Shown here: positions 31,456 to 40,729 of the stretch, piece by piece
How the letters are laid out: each line of letters begins with the position of its first letter
How positions within the stretch are numbered: position 1 is the first letter of the stretch
NCBI GenBank assembly: GCA_022720335.1
Contig: JAIHVJ010000001.1
Location: 1-49,450 of the forward strand
Source: Collinsella sp.
Lineage (GTDB): Bacteria; Actinomycetota; Coriobacteriia; Coriobacteriales; Coriobacteriaceae
Direction of reading: 5' to 3'
Length of the DNA stretch: 49,450 bases
Position numbers and translations under genes: made by a program
The notes under the pieces: model-generated
The model's database searches: none
What the model saw: the letters and a program-made list of their open reading frames with translations, nothing else
What the model was told of the DNA's origin: nothing

Positions 31456-33783
31456 TTAAGCGGAAACTGCGGCGGAAGCAGTGTTGGTCTCGTCCTCATC
31501 GGTCCATACATGCTTGGGCATGGGACGGAAGATCTGGAAGAGCATCGCAACCAGCAGCACAATGGCCACAACCGTCCAGATACCAAACTGCCCAAGGACA
31601 AGCAGGTTGTAGAACTGGTTGATGAACAGGCCGATCACCCAAGCGAAGGCGCACTCGTAGCCGATGGCAGTCGCGGTCCACTTGCCAGAGTCCATCTGGT
31701 TGCGGATGGTGCCAATGGCGGCAAAGCACGGAGCGCACAGCAGGTTGAAGGCGCCGAAGGCAACGCAAGCGCCCATGGTGGGGAACATGCCGGCAAACGC
31801 GGTCCACAGGCTCGGGTCGGTCTCGCCCGCGTCGGCGACGGACAGCAGCGAGCCGGCGGTGGCGACGACGTTCTCCTTGGCGACGAGGCCAGAGACGGTC
31901 AGCGCGGTGGCCTGCCAGGTGCTAAAGCCGAGCGGGGCGAAGATCCAAGCGACCAGGTTGCCGAGCATGGCGAGCACGGAGTAGTCCATAAACTCCTCGG
32001 GGATGCCGTCCATCGCAGGCAGGAAGCCAAAGGAACCGTTATAGCTACCAAAGTTGGAGAGGAACCAAACGACGACGGTGGACGCAAAGATGACCGTGCC
32101 GGCCTTCTTGATAAAGGCCCAGCAGCGCTCCCACACGTGCAGCGCCCAGGAACGGATCGCCGGGAAGTGGTAGGCAGGAAGCTCCATGACAAACGGGGTC
32201 GGACGGCCGGCGAAGAGCTTGGTCTTCTTGAGCATGAGGCCCGAGGCGATGACGGCAAAGACGCCCAGGAAGTAGAAGAGCGGGCTGATCCATGCGGCCG
32301 TGGTGGAAGAATCGCCAATGATGGAGCCCATGAGCAGGGCGATGATCGGCAGCTTGGCGCCGCAGGGGATGAACGTGGTGGTCATGACCGTCATGCGGCG
32401 GTCCTTCTCGTTCTCGATGGTCTTGGTGGCCATGACGCCGGGGACGCCGCAGCCCGAGGACACGAGCATGGGGATGAACGACTTACCGGACAGGCCAAAG
32501 CGGCGGAACACGCGGTCCATGATAAAGGCGACGCGGGCCATGTAGCCGCAGTCCTCCAGGAAGGACAGCATCACGAACAGCAGGAACATCTGCGGCACAA
32601 AGCCGAAGATGGCGCCCAGGCCGCCAACGATGCCGTCGCAGACCAGCGAATCGACCAGGCCACCGTCCTCGGTGCCACCCGCCACGAGGGCATCGTGCAC
32701 CATGGTGGTGATACCCGGGACATAGGGGCCGTACTGTGCCGGGTCGACCGAGTCGGCGTCGTCACCCGCGGCCTCGACAGCCGCGTCGTAAGCGTCGCGG
32801 CCCTGACCGAGCACGTACCAGCCGTCGGTGCCGAAGAGCTGGTCGTTGGTGAAGTCCGTCACCGTGCCACCCAAGGTGGAAACGGCGATGTAGTACACGC
32901 AGAACATGATGACGACAAAAATCGGCAGGCCCAGGATACGGTTGGTAACCACGCGGTCGATCTTCTCGGAGGTGCTCATCTTGGCCGGGGCCTTGGTGAG
33001 GCACTCGTCGATGATGTGTGCGATCACGCCGTAGCGCTCACCGGTGATGATGGACTCGGCATCGTCGTCGCAGTCCTGCTCGCACTGAGCGACCAGCTCC
33101 TCCACGCGAGCGGCCTTCTCCTTGGTGAGGTTGATGAGCTTGCAGGCGTCCGCATCACGCTCGAACAGCTTGACGGCGTAATAGCGGCGCTTGTTAGCGG
33201 GAACGCTCGCAGGCAGATTGTTTTCGATGTGGTCAAGAACGTCCTCGATGGAGGAGTCGAACTTGTGCTCCGGCACCTGGCCCTTGGAAGCTGCAGACTT
33301 CTTGACCTGCTCGAAGAGCTCCTTGATGCCCTTGTTCTTAAGAGCGGAGATCATCATGACCGGGCAACCGAGCTTCTTGGAGAGCTTGTCCGTATCGATC
33401 TTATCGCCGTTCTTCTCGACCAGGTCGGCCATGTTGAGGGCGACGACCACGGGCAGGCCGGTCTCGATAACCTGAAGCGCCAGGTACAGGTTACGCTCGA
33501 GGTTGGTGGCGTCGACCACCTGGACGACAACATCGGGCTCGCCGCTCATGAGGTAATCGCGCGAGCACTGCTCCTCGGGGCTGTAGGGGGAAAGCGAGTA
33601 GATGCCGGGGAGGTCCGTGATGGTAACGTTCTTGTCGCTTAGGAGCTTGGCTTCCTTTTTCTCAACCGTGACGCCGGGCCAGTTGCCAACGTAGCCGTTG
33701 GCGCCGGTGATCAGGTTGAAAAGCGTGGTCTTGCCGCAGTTGGGGTTACCCGCCAGCGCGACATGGATCTGAGAATCCGCCAT
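31456..33783 (-). CDS. feoB: Ferrous iron transport protein FeoB
   Basis: 775-residue Fe2+ importer. Cytosolic G domain: G1 GNPNCGKTTLFN (12-23), G3 DLPGIYSLSPYSPEE, G4 NMAD. A helical GDI-like spacer follows, then a membrane domain of 8-10 helices with two gate repeats (PQMFLLFVMLSFLEDCGYMA; SSGCGVPGVMAT) and SAWPAVA-like WALHVWERCWAFIKKAGTV. Length is normal. It is the third gene of feoA-feoA-feoB. Confidence 0.96.
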   Translation of the reverse strand: MADSQIHVALAGNPNCGKTTLFNLITGANGYVGNWPGVTVEKKEAKLLSDKNVTITDLPGIYSLSPYSPEEQCSRDYLMSGEPDVVVQVVDATNLERNLYLALQVIETGLPVVVALNMADLVEKNGDKIDTDKLSKKLGCPVMMISALKNKGIKELFEQVKKSAASKGQVPEHKFDSSIEDVLDHIENNLPASVPANKRRYYAVKLFERDADACKLINLTKEKAARVEELVAQCEQDCDDDAESIITGERYGVIAHIIDECLTKAPAKMSTSEKIDRVVTNRILGLPIFVVIMFCVYYIAVSTLGGTVTDFTNDQLFGTDGWYVLGQGRDAYDAAVEAAGDDADSVDPAQYGPYVPGITTMVHDALVAGGTEDGGLVDSLVCDGIVGGLGAIFGFVPQMFLLFVMLSFLEDCGYMARVAFIMDRVFRRFGLSGKSFIPMLVSSGCGVPGVMATKTIENEKDRRMTVMTTTFIPCGAKLPIIALLMGSIIGDSSTTAAWISPLFYFLGVFAVIASGLMLKKTKLFAGRPTPFVMELPAYHFPAIRSWALHVWERCWAFIKKAGTVIFASTVVVWFLSNFGSYNGSFGFLPAMDGIPEEFMDYSVLAMLGNLVAWIFAPLGFSTWQATALTVSGLVAKENVVATAGSLLSVADAGETDPSLWTAFAGMFPTMGACVAFGAFNLLCAPCFAAIGTIRNQMDSGKWTATAIGYECAFAWVIGLFINQFYNLLVLGQFGIWTVVAIVLLVAMLFQIFRPMPKHVWTDEDETNTASAAVSA

Positions 33784-33857
33784 TCAATCCTTCTTCCTTG
33801 TGTGCCTGCGCTGCTTTCTCCGCGCAGGCTGGATAATGTGCTTCAAAAATGCTGCAT

Positions 33858-33883
33858 TAAGTTAGAAATACCTAACTTTATCT
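33858..33883 (-). promoter_or_regulatory. Operator-like repeat between feoA and feoB
   Basis: TTAAGTTAG and CTAACTTTA, nine-base arms six bases apart, resemble a DtxR/IdeR-type half-site pair. It could give feoB its own iron-dependent promoter inside the operon. Confidence 0.5.
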
Positions 33884-33906
33884 GCAGAAACATACGCCGC
33901 GAGCCC

Positions 33907-34128
33907 TTATTGGACCTCGACGACGGCCGCCTCCTCCTTGCGGATGGAAAGCTCGTAGCCGCGCACGTTGATCTCGACCGGATCACCGAGCGGTGCAACC
34001 TTCACGACCTTGAACGAAGTGCCCTTGATGAGCCCCAGGTCCATAAGGTGGCGGCGAAGCGCACCCTCACCGTGAAGCTTGACGATGGTGGAGCTCTCGC
34101 CCACCTTAACGTCACCCAACGTCTTCAT
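33907..34128 (-). CDS. feoA: FeoA-domain protein (proximal to feoB)
   Basis: 73 residues, the SH3-like FeoA fold (RRHLMDLGLIKGTSFKVVKV; PLGDPVEINVRGYELSIRKE). FeoA supports or regulates FeoB. Second of two FeoA proteins in the operon; 39 nt separate it from the first. Confidence 0.88.
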   Translation of the reverse strand: MKTLGDVKVGESSTIVKLHGEGALRRHLMDLGLIKGTSFKVVKVAPLGDPVEINVRGYELSIRKEEAAVVEVQ

Positions 34129-34167
34129 CCTCTTGTCCCCCTTTCGGTTTTTATGAAATGCTGCAGA

Positions 34168-34410
34168 CTAACCGACGGTCATGATGTGCATGGCAACCTT
34201 GGAATCGATACCAAAGCGTGCGCCCAGCACAGTGACGATGATATTGGCGCCACTCGAGCTCACCACGTGGATTTCGCTGCCCTCGACAAAGCCGAGGTCC
34301 TTGAGGTGGTGCTTCATATCCTCATTGCCCTTTACACGAGACACGCGCACGGTTTCGCCCGCTTTTACCATCGAAAGCGGCATTGCCGGCATCTGCGGTC
34401 CGCAAGACAT
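34168..34410 (-). CDS. feoA: FeoA-domain protein (first gene of feo operon)
   Basis: 80 residues with the FeoA fold (MKHHLKDLGFVEGSEIHVVS; GANIIVTVLGARFGIDSKVA). It starts at ATG 34410; internal ATGs at 34387 and nearby are possible. Duplication of feoA before feoB is frequent in anaerobes. It lies behind a long inverted repeat that likely binds an iron regulator. Confidence 0.88.
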   Translation of the reverse strand: MSCGPQMPAMPLSMVKAGETVRVSRVKGNEDMKHHLKDLGFVEGSEIHVVSSSGANIIVTVLGARFGIDSKVAMHIMTVG

Positions 34411-34452
34411 GAGTGGCTCCTAACGTCAGTTCGTCCTCAACATCGACGCGGT

Positions 34453-34506
34453 AAAAGTTAACCACGCCTATGTTCGCTTTAGTAAACTAACACGTGGTTA
34501 ACTTTT
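34453..34506 (-). promoter_or_regulatory. Inverted repeat in the feo promoter
   Basis: 14-bp perfect arms AAAAGTTAACCACG / CGTGGTTAACTTTT, 26 bp apart. The arms may be two binding sites of one repressor. The GTTAAC core does not match Fur; a DtxR-like or other metal regulator is possible. Confidence 0.6.
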
Positions 34507-34598
34507 TGGAAAGGGTCCCCATTCAGATTTCGAAAAAGTTTCCTATACGAAACAAAAGGGCACGGCAAAGGACCATCCTTTACCACGCCCTATCATGC

Positions 34599-34847
34599 TT
34601 AGAGTGAGAGATTTCTGATCGACGTAACGCAGGAAGCCTCGTCTACGCCCGAAACGCGGAAGATGATGTCCTCGCCGCACTCGCCGTAGAGAGCCATGAG
34701 TCCCATGACATCGCGGCCATTCGTGTGGCGATCGCCGATACTGACTGACACGTCGCAACGATGCTTGGCAATGATGTCATAGAGCAGCGCAACCGGGCGG
34801 GCATGTAATCCCAACGGATCTTTAATCGTCTTTGTAAACTCGACCAT
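34599..34847 (-). CDS. HPr-like phosphocarrier with Asp at position 46
   Basis: 82 residues, normal HPr size. The phosphorylatable His is H15 in LGLHARP. The regulatory site that in Firmicutes HPr is Ser46 (KSIMG) reads R-D46-V-M-G, so HPr kinase control is impossible here, and a permanent negative charge is built in. ATG 34847 follows GGGAGGGGAC; ATG 34892 is less well placed. No EI or EII genes are near. Confidence 0.82.
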   Translation of the reverse strand: MVEFTKTIKDPLGLHARPVALLYDIIAKHRCDVSVSIGDRHTNGRDVMGLMALYGECGEDIIFRVSGVDEASCVTSIRNLSL

Positions 34848-34925
34848 GTCCCCTCCCACGACATCGTACATTCGGCTGGCAAACCCAGCCATGTGGTAGT
34901 TATTGTAGCGTTAGATGCTTGTCGA

Positions 34926-35171
34926 GGACCCTTTCGGACACCCCGTGGACAAAAAGTGGCAAATATGAGTACTGTCACAAATTTAGTAGCAGCAGAATTG
35001 AGAGCAAATTGGCCGATTTGGCCGATTTTAATGTTTTGGAAGCCATCGAATCGCGTCTATAGGGGGTTAGATAAATTGATTTTGAGCCCATTTTCGCTCA
35101 GAACAGGCCGAAAAATATGACACCTCTTTTGCAACAGTACTCATATTTGGCATTTTTTGCCCACAGGGTCC
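34926..35171. mobile_element. 246-bp MITE-like element with long terminal inverted repeats
   Basis: Left arm GGACCCT (34926-34932) and TGGCAAATATGAGTACTGT (34957-34975) match the right arm's ACAGTACTCATATTTGGCA (35134-35152) and AGGGTCC (35165-35171) with one mismatch. The left arm has 12 additional bases between the two blocks. The inside is AT-rich and non-coding. No clear target duplication was seen. Confidence 0.65.
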
Positions 35172-35193
35172 AAAACCATGCTCCAAAACACAA

Positions 35194-35221
35194 AAGGAGG
35201 GGCCTCGTAAGGCCCCTCCTT
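35194..35221 (-). terminator. Terminator of the APC transporter gene
   Basis: 11-bp stem AAGGAGGGGCC / GGCCCCTCCTT, followed on the minus strand by TTTTGTGTTTTGG. Confidence 0.85.
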
Positions 35222-35268
35222 AGGAAAGGGAATCGATTTATTCCACAGCCGTAGATTAATCCTAGCCG

Positions 35269-36732
35269 CTACTCCATCATGTCGAGGACGGAGGGGCGAA
35301 GCTCGTTCTCAGCAGCCTCGGGATCGGTTTCGCGCAGGCGGTTGATGTAGCGGTTGTACCACATCACGGCAAGGCCCAGGAAGACAACCACGCCGCCGAC
35401 GTTGTAGACCAGCGTCAGCCACAGCGGCTGATCGAGCGGAATGGTGCCGCAGATAAGCACGAAGCAGAAGACCACAAGCAGGAATGCAGCAATGACCAGG
35501 CCAAAGGTGCGCGAACCCATGCGGAAGCCACGGGGAGCAGCGTCGAAGTTCTTGCGCAACATAAAGTAGGCAAGCAGGATCAGCAGCGGCGGGAGCAGAG
35601 CGGTGGCAGCCGTCATGTTGGTGACGATCATGAGCAGGTCGTCGAGGTTACCGGAGCCCAGGGCCGGGATGATCAGGATGGGGACGACGATGGCGAACTG
35701 CAGCCAGGCAGCGCGGGCGGGAATGCCGTGCTCGTTGAGCTCGACGATCTTGCTACCAAAGACACCCTTGGGGATCTCGGTGAAGAAAACCTTGATGGGA
35801 GCAGAGGTCCACATCATGAGGGAGCCCAGCGTGGCGGCGAGAAGGATCAAGCCGATGGCGCGCGTAGACACTTCCATGGGAATGCCAAAGTGGGCAAAGA
35901 CAGCGCCGAATACGTCGAAGATACCGGTGGAGATGGCAACGCCGCCCTCGGGGATGAACAGGTTAACCAGCAGCGAAGCGCCTGCATACAGAAGGCCGAT
36001 GGTCAGACCGGCGATAACGACGGTGCGCACGAAGGCCTTGACGCCACCCTTAAGGTCGTTAAGGAACACGCCGACAGACTCAGCGCCGCCAACGCCCTGG
36101 ATGATCCAGGCAAGCGTACCGAAGAAGCCCCACGCAGTTGCGAAGTTGCTCATGTCGGGAGCCATGTTAGCGGGAGTAGGAGCCGTAGCGAACTCAACGC
36201 CGCCAAAGGCAGCAGCCAGGGACAGCAGGATGAACACGGCGGTCAGGCCGAGAGCCGCGGTCGAACCGAAGGAGGAAATGGAGCCGATCCACTTAGCGCC
36301 CTTGGTCGAAACCCACGTGGCGATAGCAAAGACAACGATCTCGATAATGGTGATCCACAGCTGCGAAAGCTCGGCGTTGGCACCAAAGAACACGTAGCTC
36401 GCGTAGATGATGACGTTGGGCAGGACGGACGCAAAGAAGAACAGGTTAACGAACCAGTAGCTAAATGCCGTCAGGAACGCCCAGCGACCACCCATCGAGG
36501 TCTTAACCCATGCGTACACGCCCGACTCGGAGTCCTTGTTAAGGCCGACGAACTCGGCGGTAACCAGGGTATAGGGGACAAAGTACAAAAGCGTGGCGAA
36601 GAAGAACGACGGCGCGGCTGCTAAGCCGATGGCCGCGTTGTTGTTGATGATGTTCTTGATACCGAACACGGCGGCAACCGTCATGCCCAGCAGAGCGAAC
36701 GAACCAATCGTTCCTCGTTTTTCAGAGCTCAT
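35269..36732 (-). CDS. APC-superfamily amino acid transporter
   Basis: 487 residues with about 12 membrane helices. SFALLGMTVAAVFGIKNIIN at the first helix and LAWIIQGVGGAESVGVFLND, with KDSESGVYAWVKTSMGGRW, resemble glutamate/GABA antiporter-type permeases (GadC/YjeM group). The substrate is not predictable from sequence. ATG 36732 follows GGGAGGGCTT. It is probably a single-gene unit. Confidence 0.85.
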   Translation of the reverse strand: MSSEKRGTIGSFALLGMTVAAVFGIKNIINNNAAIGLAAAPSFFFATLLYFVPYTLVTAEFVGLNKDSESGVYAWVKTSMGGRWAFLTAFSYWFVNLFFFASVLPNVIIYASYVFFGANAELSQLWITIIEIVVFAIATWVSTKGAKWIGSISSFGSTAALGLTAVFILLSLAAAFGGVEFATAPTPANMAPDMSNFATAWGFFGTLAWIIQGVGGAESVGVFLNDLKGGVKAFVRTVVIAGLTIGLLYAGASLLVNLFIPEGGVAISTGIFDVFGAVFAHFGIPMEVSTRAIGLILLAATLGSLMMWTSAPIKVFFTEIPKGVFGSKIVELNEHGIPARAAWLQFAIVVPILIIPALGSGNLDDLLMIVTNMTAATALLPPLLILLAYFMLRKNFDAAPRGFRMGSRTFGLVIAAFLLVVFCFVLICGTIPLDQPLWLTLVYNVGGVVVFLGLAVMWYNRYINRLRETDPEAAENELRPSVLDMME

Positions 36733-36885
36733 AAGCCCTCCCAATCATCTATTAAATGTCATCTAAACCCGTCCGAGCTGCAAGTGCAAACACGGACGGC
36801 GCACCTGCTAAGGGGAATGGGGAAAAGGGAGTCAACAAAGCCATCCCCCTTAACGGCGCGAAGCAAACGTCCAGGCGGACGAATA

Positions 36886-37341
36886 CTACTTGTTGGGGAA
36901 GGAATAACCTTCGACCGTCACGTGCAGTACCACGACGCGGGGATCCGCGGCATCGGCCACGACACGGTAGGCCTCGTCAATTTCGACGACGGCAACGCCG
37001 CCGGCGGGAATCGTCACGGTCTCCCCCGCCCCCTCAAAGCGCTCGCGATCATCGATATCGCTGTAAGCGCGGGTGCAGGTGAGGCCTGCCTTGGGGGCAA
37101 CCTCGACGGTCAGGTCGCCGTCGAGCGGAGCGAGCACGGCATGGTAGCGACGGTGACCGACCAGGTCGGCGGTTGCGGCCTCGCGGGCATAGACCCACCA
37201 GTACACCAGCGAGTCGCCGATGGAGTACGCCACATCGTGCTGCAGTTCAGAAACGCCGTCGAGCGCCTGGCCGGTACGCATCCACTTCTTGACGGACTTC
37301 ATCTGAGCGTCGAAATCGGCGCGCGAGTTAAAGACATGCAT
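36886..37341 (-). CDS. ebgC: EbgC/YhcH-family beta-galactosidase small subunit
   Basis: 151-residue cupin-like DUF386 protein of the YhcH/YjgK/YiaL family (LDGVSELQHDVAY; LVGHRRYHAVLAPLDGDLTV). In E. coli Ebg, EbgC forms a complex with EbgA and is needed for full activity. It starts 3 nt after the stop of the large subunit gene, which supports that pairing. Confidence 0.88.
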   Translation of the reverse strand: MHVFNSRADFDAQMKSVKKWMRTGQALDGVSELQHDVAYSIGDSLVYWWVYAREAATADLVGHRRYHAVLAPLDGDLTVEVAPKAGLTCTRAYSDIDDRERFEGAGETVTIPAGGVAVVEIDEAYRVVADAADPRVVVLHVTVEGYSFPNK

Positions 37342-37344
37342 GGC

Positions 37345-40300
37345 TTATGCCTCCTTAATGGGTGCCAGCGCCTGAGCCAAATCGGCAGACGTCAGCGGTC
37401 GCAGGGACACCTCAAAGCTGAAGCTCTCAAAACGGGTGCGATAGGAATCGAGCACCTCGGAACCCCAAGAGTTCGAGCCAAGGCCGAGCAGCTGGTCGTT
37501 GATGTTAACCGTGACCGTGTCGCCCGGAACAAGGTCGTAGACGTGCTTGGCATTATCAATAGCCTCGCAGCTATAGGGCCATGCCGAGAACGAGAACGGG
37601 TTGGAAGCGGCGTCGGCCGGACGAGTCACCAGCACGCCATCACCGTGGCTAGAGCGCAGGGCAACCCAGCGGGTACCCTCGCGGTTGGCACAGTCCTGAG
37701 GCATAACGTAGGGCGTGAACATGTCGTCGACCGTAGTGCGGTAATGACCGACCGGGTTGGCACGCAGCGAGTCCGGATAGTTCTCGCCCGGGCCGTGGCC
37801 ATACCACTCGACGGCACGATCGCAACCGGGAACCTCAAAGGAGATGCCGATGCGCGGGATAATGTCCGAATAGTCGCCGTAGGGCTCGCCGGAAACCTTG
37901 AGGTCGACGCGACCGCTCGGAAGCACGGTGTAGACAAGCTCGACGCGCATGCCGAACGCGCGGACGGGAGGAGCAATACGTTGGCTCACGGTAACGACGA
38001 CCGCATTGCCGTCCTGCTTCCAAGTAACCTTGCGGGTAGACGTCTGCATCACATCGATGAAGTTGTCCTTCCACAGGGAGTCATACTCTTGGGCGTGGTT
38101 GTCGACGAGCGGATGCCAAAAACCAACCTGGGGACCAGAGGCCATGACGTCGCGGCCGGATGCCTTCCACTCGCTCACGGTACCGTTGACCTTGCTGAAG
38201 GTCAGCTCGCCGTTGAGGGAGTGAATGTGGATCTCCTGCTCGGTCTCCTCGACCGTAAGCTCAGGACGAACGGGGGCGGCGATGGCCGGCGCCGGAAGGT
38301 TTGCGATGGCAAACTGGCTTGCGCCCAGCTGGAACATCGGCTCGCACCAGACGTGAGCGGCCATGGTGTAGGCGCGCACGGTCAGTAGGGTCTCGCCTAC
38401 CGCGGCCTCATGAATCACCAGTGGCAGCTGGACGGACTCGCCGGGGGCAACCGCACCGGGCATGAGCGTCTTGCGGCTGACCACGTCGCCGTCCACCAGG
38501 GTCTCGGCCGACAGGCAGACATCCTCGAGAGTGGTGAACCAACGCTTGTTGGTGACGGTCAGCTCGCCCGCCTCGGTGTCATAAGCCATGCGAACCGGGC
38601 AGATGACCTGGCCATACTCAGTGAGGCCCGGGCTCGGCTGCTGCCAAGGGAACACCATGCCATCGATGCAGAAGTTGCTGTTGTTGGGGTAGTCGCCGTT
38701 GTCGCCGCCGTACATGTCGTAGGCAACGCCGTCCTCGGTCACAGCAGCCAAACCGTGGTCGCACCATTCCCAGATAAACTGGCCTTGGATGCAATCCCAG
38801 CGATCGAAGACCTCCTGATACTCGGACAGGCCTCCGGGGCCGTTGCCCATGGAGTGACCGTACTCGCAGTTGATGCGCGGCTTGGGGAATGGATGCTCAC
38901 CAAAGTCGTTCATCTGCGACACGCGGGAGTACATGGTGGAGATAACGTCGACGGTATCGGCGTTGCGATCCTCCTCGTAGTGGACCGGACGACCGTCGAG
39001 CTCGTGAGCCTTGGCGTACATCGCGCGGATGTTGCAGCCATAGCCGCTCTCGTTGCCCATCGACCACATAATGATGCAGGCGTGGTTGCGCTCCTGCATC
39101 ACCAGGCGCTCAATGCGGTCGACGTAGGCCGGCTCCCATGCCGGGTCGTCGGTCACCAGGGCGATATTGCCGATATTCTCGAAGCCGTGGCTCTCCATAT
39201 CGGTCTCGGCGACCAGCATGATGCCGTACTCGTCGCACAGCTCGTAAAAGCGCGGGTCGTTGGCGTAGTGGGACGTGCGCACCGCGTTGATGTTGTGCTG
39301 CTTCATGAGCTCCAGGTCGCGGCGCATGCGATCGAGGCCCACGGCGCGGCCCTTGTGATCGTCGTGATCGTGGCGGTTGACGCCATGCATCTTAAAGTAA
39401 GTGCCGTTGAGGTAGATATGATTGCCCTCGACCGTCACCTCGGCAAGACCCTGGCGATGCGGGACGTACTCGCTGACCTGGTCACCGTCGTAGACCTCAA
39501 ACGTAAGGTCATAGAGGAAGGGATCCTCGGGATTCCAGAAGTGGGCATCGGTCACGCTGCACTCGGCATGGCCGTCGACGCACTCACCCGTAGCCACCAC
39601 GTTCTCGCCATCACTGAGCGTAAACACAACGCGGGTAGCTCCCTCGGCAACCGTATCGAGCGTGATCAGAGCGGCATCGCCCTCGCGGTGCGTGCGGAAC
39701 CTAAAGTCGACCAGGTGTGCGGCGGGACGCTGCATAAGGTACACATCGCGGAAGATGCCCGAGGCCCACCACATGTCCTGATCCTCGATATAGCTGCCAT
39801 CGCTGTACTGCAGGACCTTGACCGCAAACAGGTTGTCGCCCTCGACGAGCGCGTCGGTCACGTCGAACTCGGCAGACAGGCGCGAGCCCTTGGTCATGCC
39901 GATAAACTTGCCGTTGACGTACAGCTCGCCATAGCTCTCGATGCCGTCAAAGCGAATGATCTCGCGAGCGCCGGCAGGCACGGCGGGAAGATTGACGATG
40001 CGCTGGTACACGCCCGTGGGATCGTCAGAGGGAACGAACGGCTGATCCACCGGGAACGGGAAACCCTCGTCGGTGTAGGCAAGGTTGCCATAACCATCCA
40101 CCTGCCACAGGTGCGGAACCTCCACGTGATCCCACTCGGGCTCGTACGTGGAAAGCTCCTCGTTAGAGACGGCAGCAGGCCCCTCAAAGAGGCGGAACTG
40201 CCACGAGCCGGACAGCTGGACAAACCCGCGCGACAGCTCGCGGCTGTACGTAGCGGCGAGATCGGCGGTCTCGTAACCCATGAAGTACGCATGGGGTGCC

Positions 40301-40353
40301 AGGCGGTTCCTGTGGGTGAGCGCTTGGTTTTCCCAATCGTTAATGGCGTCCAT
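37345..40353 (-). CDS. ebgA: GH2 beta-galactosidase, LacZ/EbgA type
   Basis: 1002 residues, typical LacZ/EbgA length. The acid/base Glu is in MWSMGNESGYG; the nucleophile Glu is in INCEYGHSMGN. The N-terminal jelly roll, two immunoglobulin-like domains, the TIM barrel and the C-terminal beta-sandwich (GHGPGENYPDS) are all present. No signal peptide, so it is cytoplasmic and would act on imported lactose or galactosides. The ATG at 40353 is preceded by AAGGAGCATCACC. Three ACCGGT operators sit upstream. Confidence 0.93.
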   Translation of the reverse strand: MDAINDWENQALTHRNRLAPHAYFMGYETADLAATYSRELSRGFVQLSGSWQFRLFEGPAAVSNEELSTYEPEWDHVEVPHLWQVDGYGNLAYTDEGFPFPVDQPFVPSDDPTGVYQRIVNLPAVPAGAREIIRFDGIESYGELYVNGKFIGMTKGSRLSAEFDVTDALVEGDNLFAVKVLQYSDGSYIEDQDMWWASGIFRDVYLMQRPAAHLVDFRFRTHREGDAALITLDTVAEGATRVVFTLSDGENVVATGECVDGHAECSVTDAHFWNPEDPFLYDLTFEVYDGDQVSEYVPHRQGLAEVTVEGNHIYLNGTYFKMHGVNRHDHDDHKGRAVGLDRMRRDLELMKQHNINAVRTSHYANDPRFYELCDEYGIMLVAETDMESHGFENIGNIALVTDDPAWEPAYVDRIERLVMQERNHACIIMWSMGNESGYGCNIRAMYAKAHELDGRPVHYEEDRNADTVDVISTMYSRVSQMNDFGEHPFPKPRINCEYGHSMGNGPGGLSEYQEVFDRWDCIQGQFIWEWCDHGLAAVTEDGVAYDMYGGDNGDYPNNSNFCIDGMVFPWQQPSPGLTEYGQVICPVRMAYDTEAGELTVTNKRWFTTLEDVCLSAETLVDGDVVSRKTLMPGAVAPGESVQLPLVIHEAAVGETLLTVRAYTMAAHVWCEPMFQLGASQFAIANLPAPAIAAPVRPELTVEETEQEIHIHSLNGELTFSKVNGTVSEWKASGRDVMASGPQVGFWHPLVDNHAQEYDSLWKDNFIDVMQTSTRKVTWKQDGNAVVVTVSQRIAPPVRAFGMRVELVYTVLPSGRVDLKVSGEPYGDYSDIIPRIGISFEVPGCDRAVEWYGHGPGENYPDSLRANPVGHYRTTVDDMFTPYVMPQDCANREGTRWVALRSSHGDGVLVTRPADAASNPFSFSAWPYSCEAIDNAKHVYDLVPGDTVTVNINDQLLGLGSNSWGSEVLDSYRTRFESFSFEVSLRPLTSADLAQALAPIKEA

Positions 40354-40386
40354 GGTGATGCTCCTTCGTCATCGTAGTGATTCTTG

Positions 40387-40487
40387 TGCAACCGGTTGTC
40401 CTTATCTTACGGTCGATGCAAAAAACTGTGCAACCGGTTGTCCGCTGAACGGTCGATTTGGTCGGGTTAACTGTGCAACCGGTTGTA
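40387..40487. promoter_or_regulatory. Three TGCAACCGGTTGT operators
   Basis: Copies at 40387-40400, 40429-40442 and 40474-40487, starting 42 and 45 bp apart (about four helical turns), so a LacI tetramer could bind and loop the DNA. They lie in the divergent ebgA-lacI region. The remainder of the 376-bp gap (40488-40729) shows no other gene; TATAGT at 40663-40668 is a possible lacI -10. Confidence 0.85.
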
Positions 40488-40729
40488 CAACCGCCTCACT
40501 TATGTCACCCTGAGTATCGACACTCAGCGCAAGACATCGTTCTTAAGCTCGTAGGCAACCACCACGCCCGCTGATATCTCACCCACACGAGACGTATTCG
40601 ATTGTGGCTTGGTTGCAAAACGACACCGGTCACCGGATACCATGAACGCTGTTCAGGCGCACTATAGTAAGCTGTATCCGCACCAACCCGTATCAGCGAC
40701 AACATCGACCGCATTCTCCAGGAGACGCC

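Noticed and set aside
34893..35120. 75-codon ORF inside the inverted-repeat element
   Set aside because: No similarity to any family, poor start context and location within the MITE-like element; treated as non-coding.
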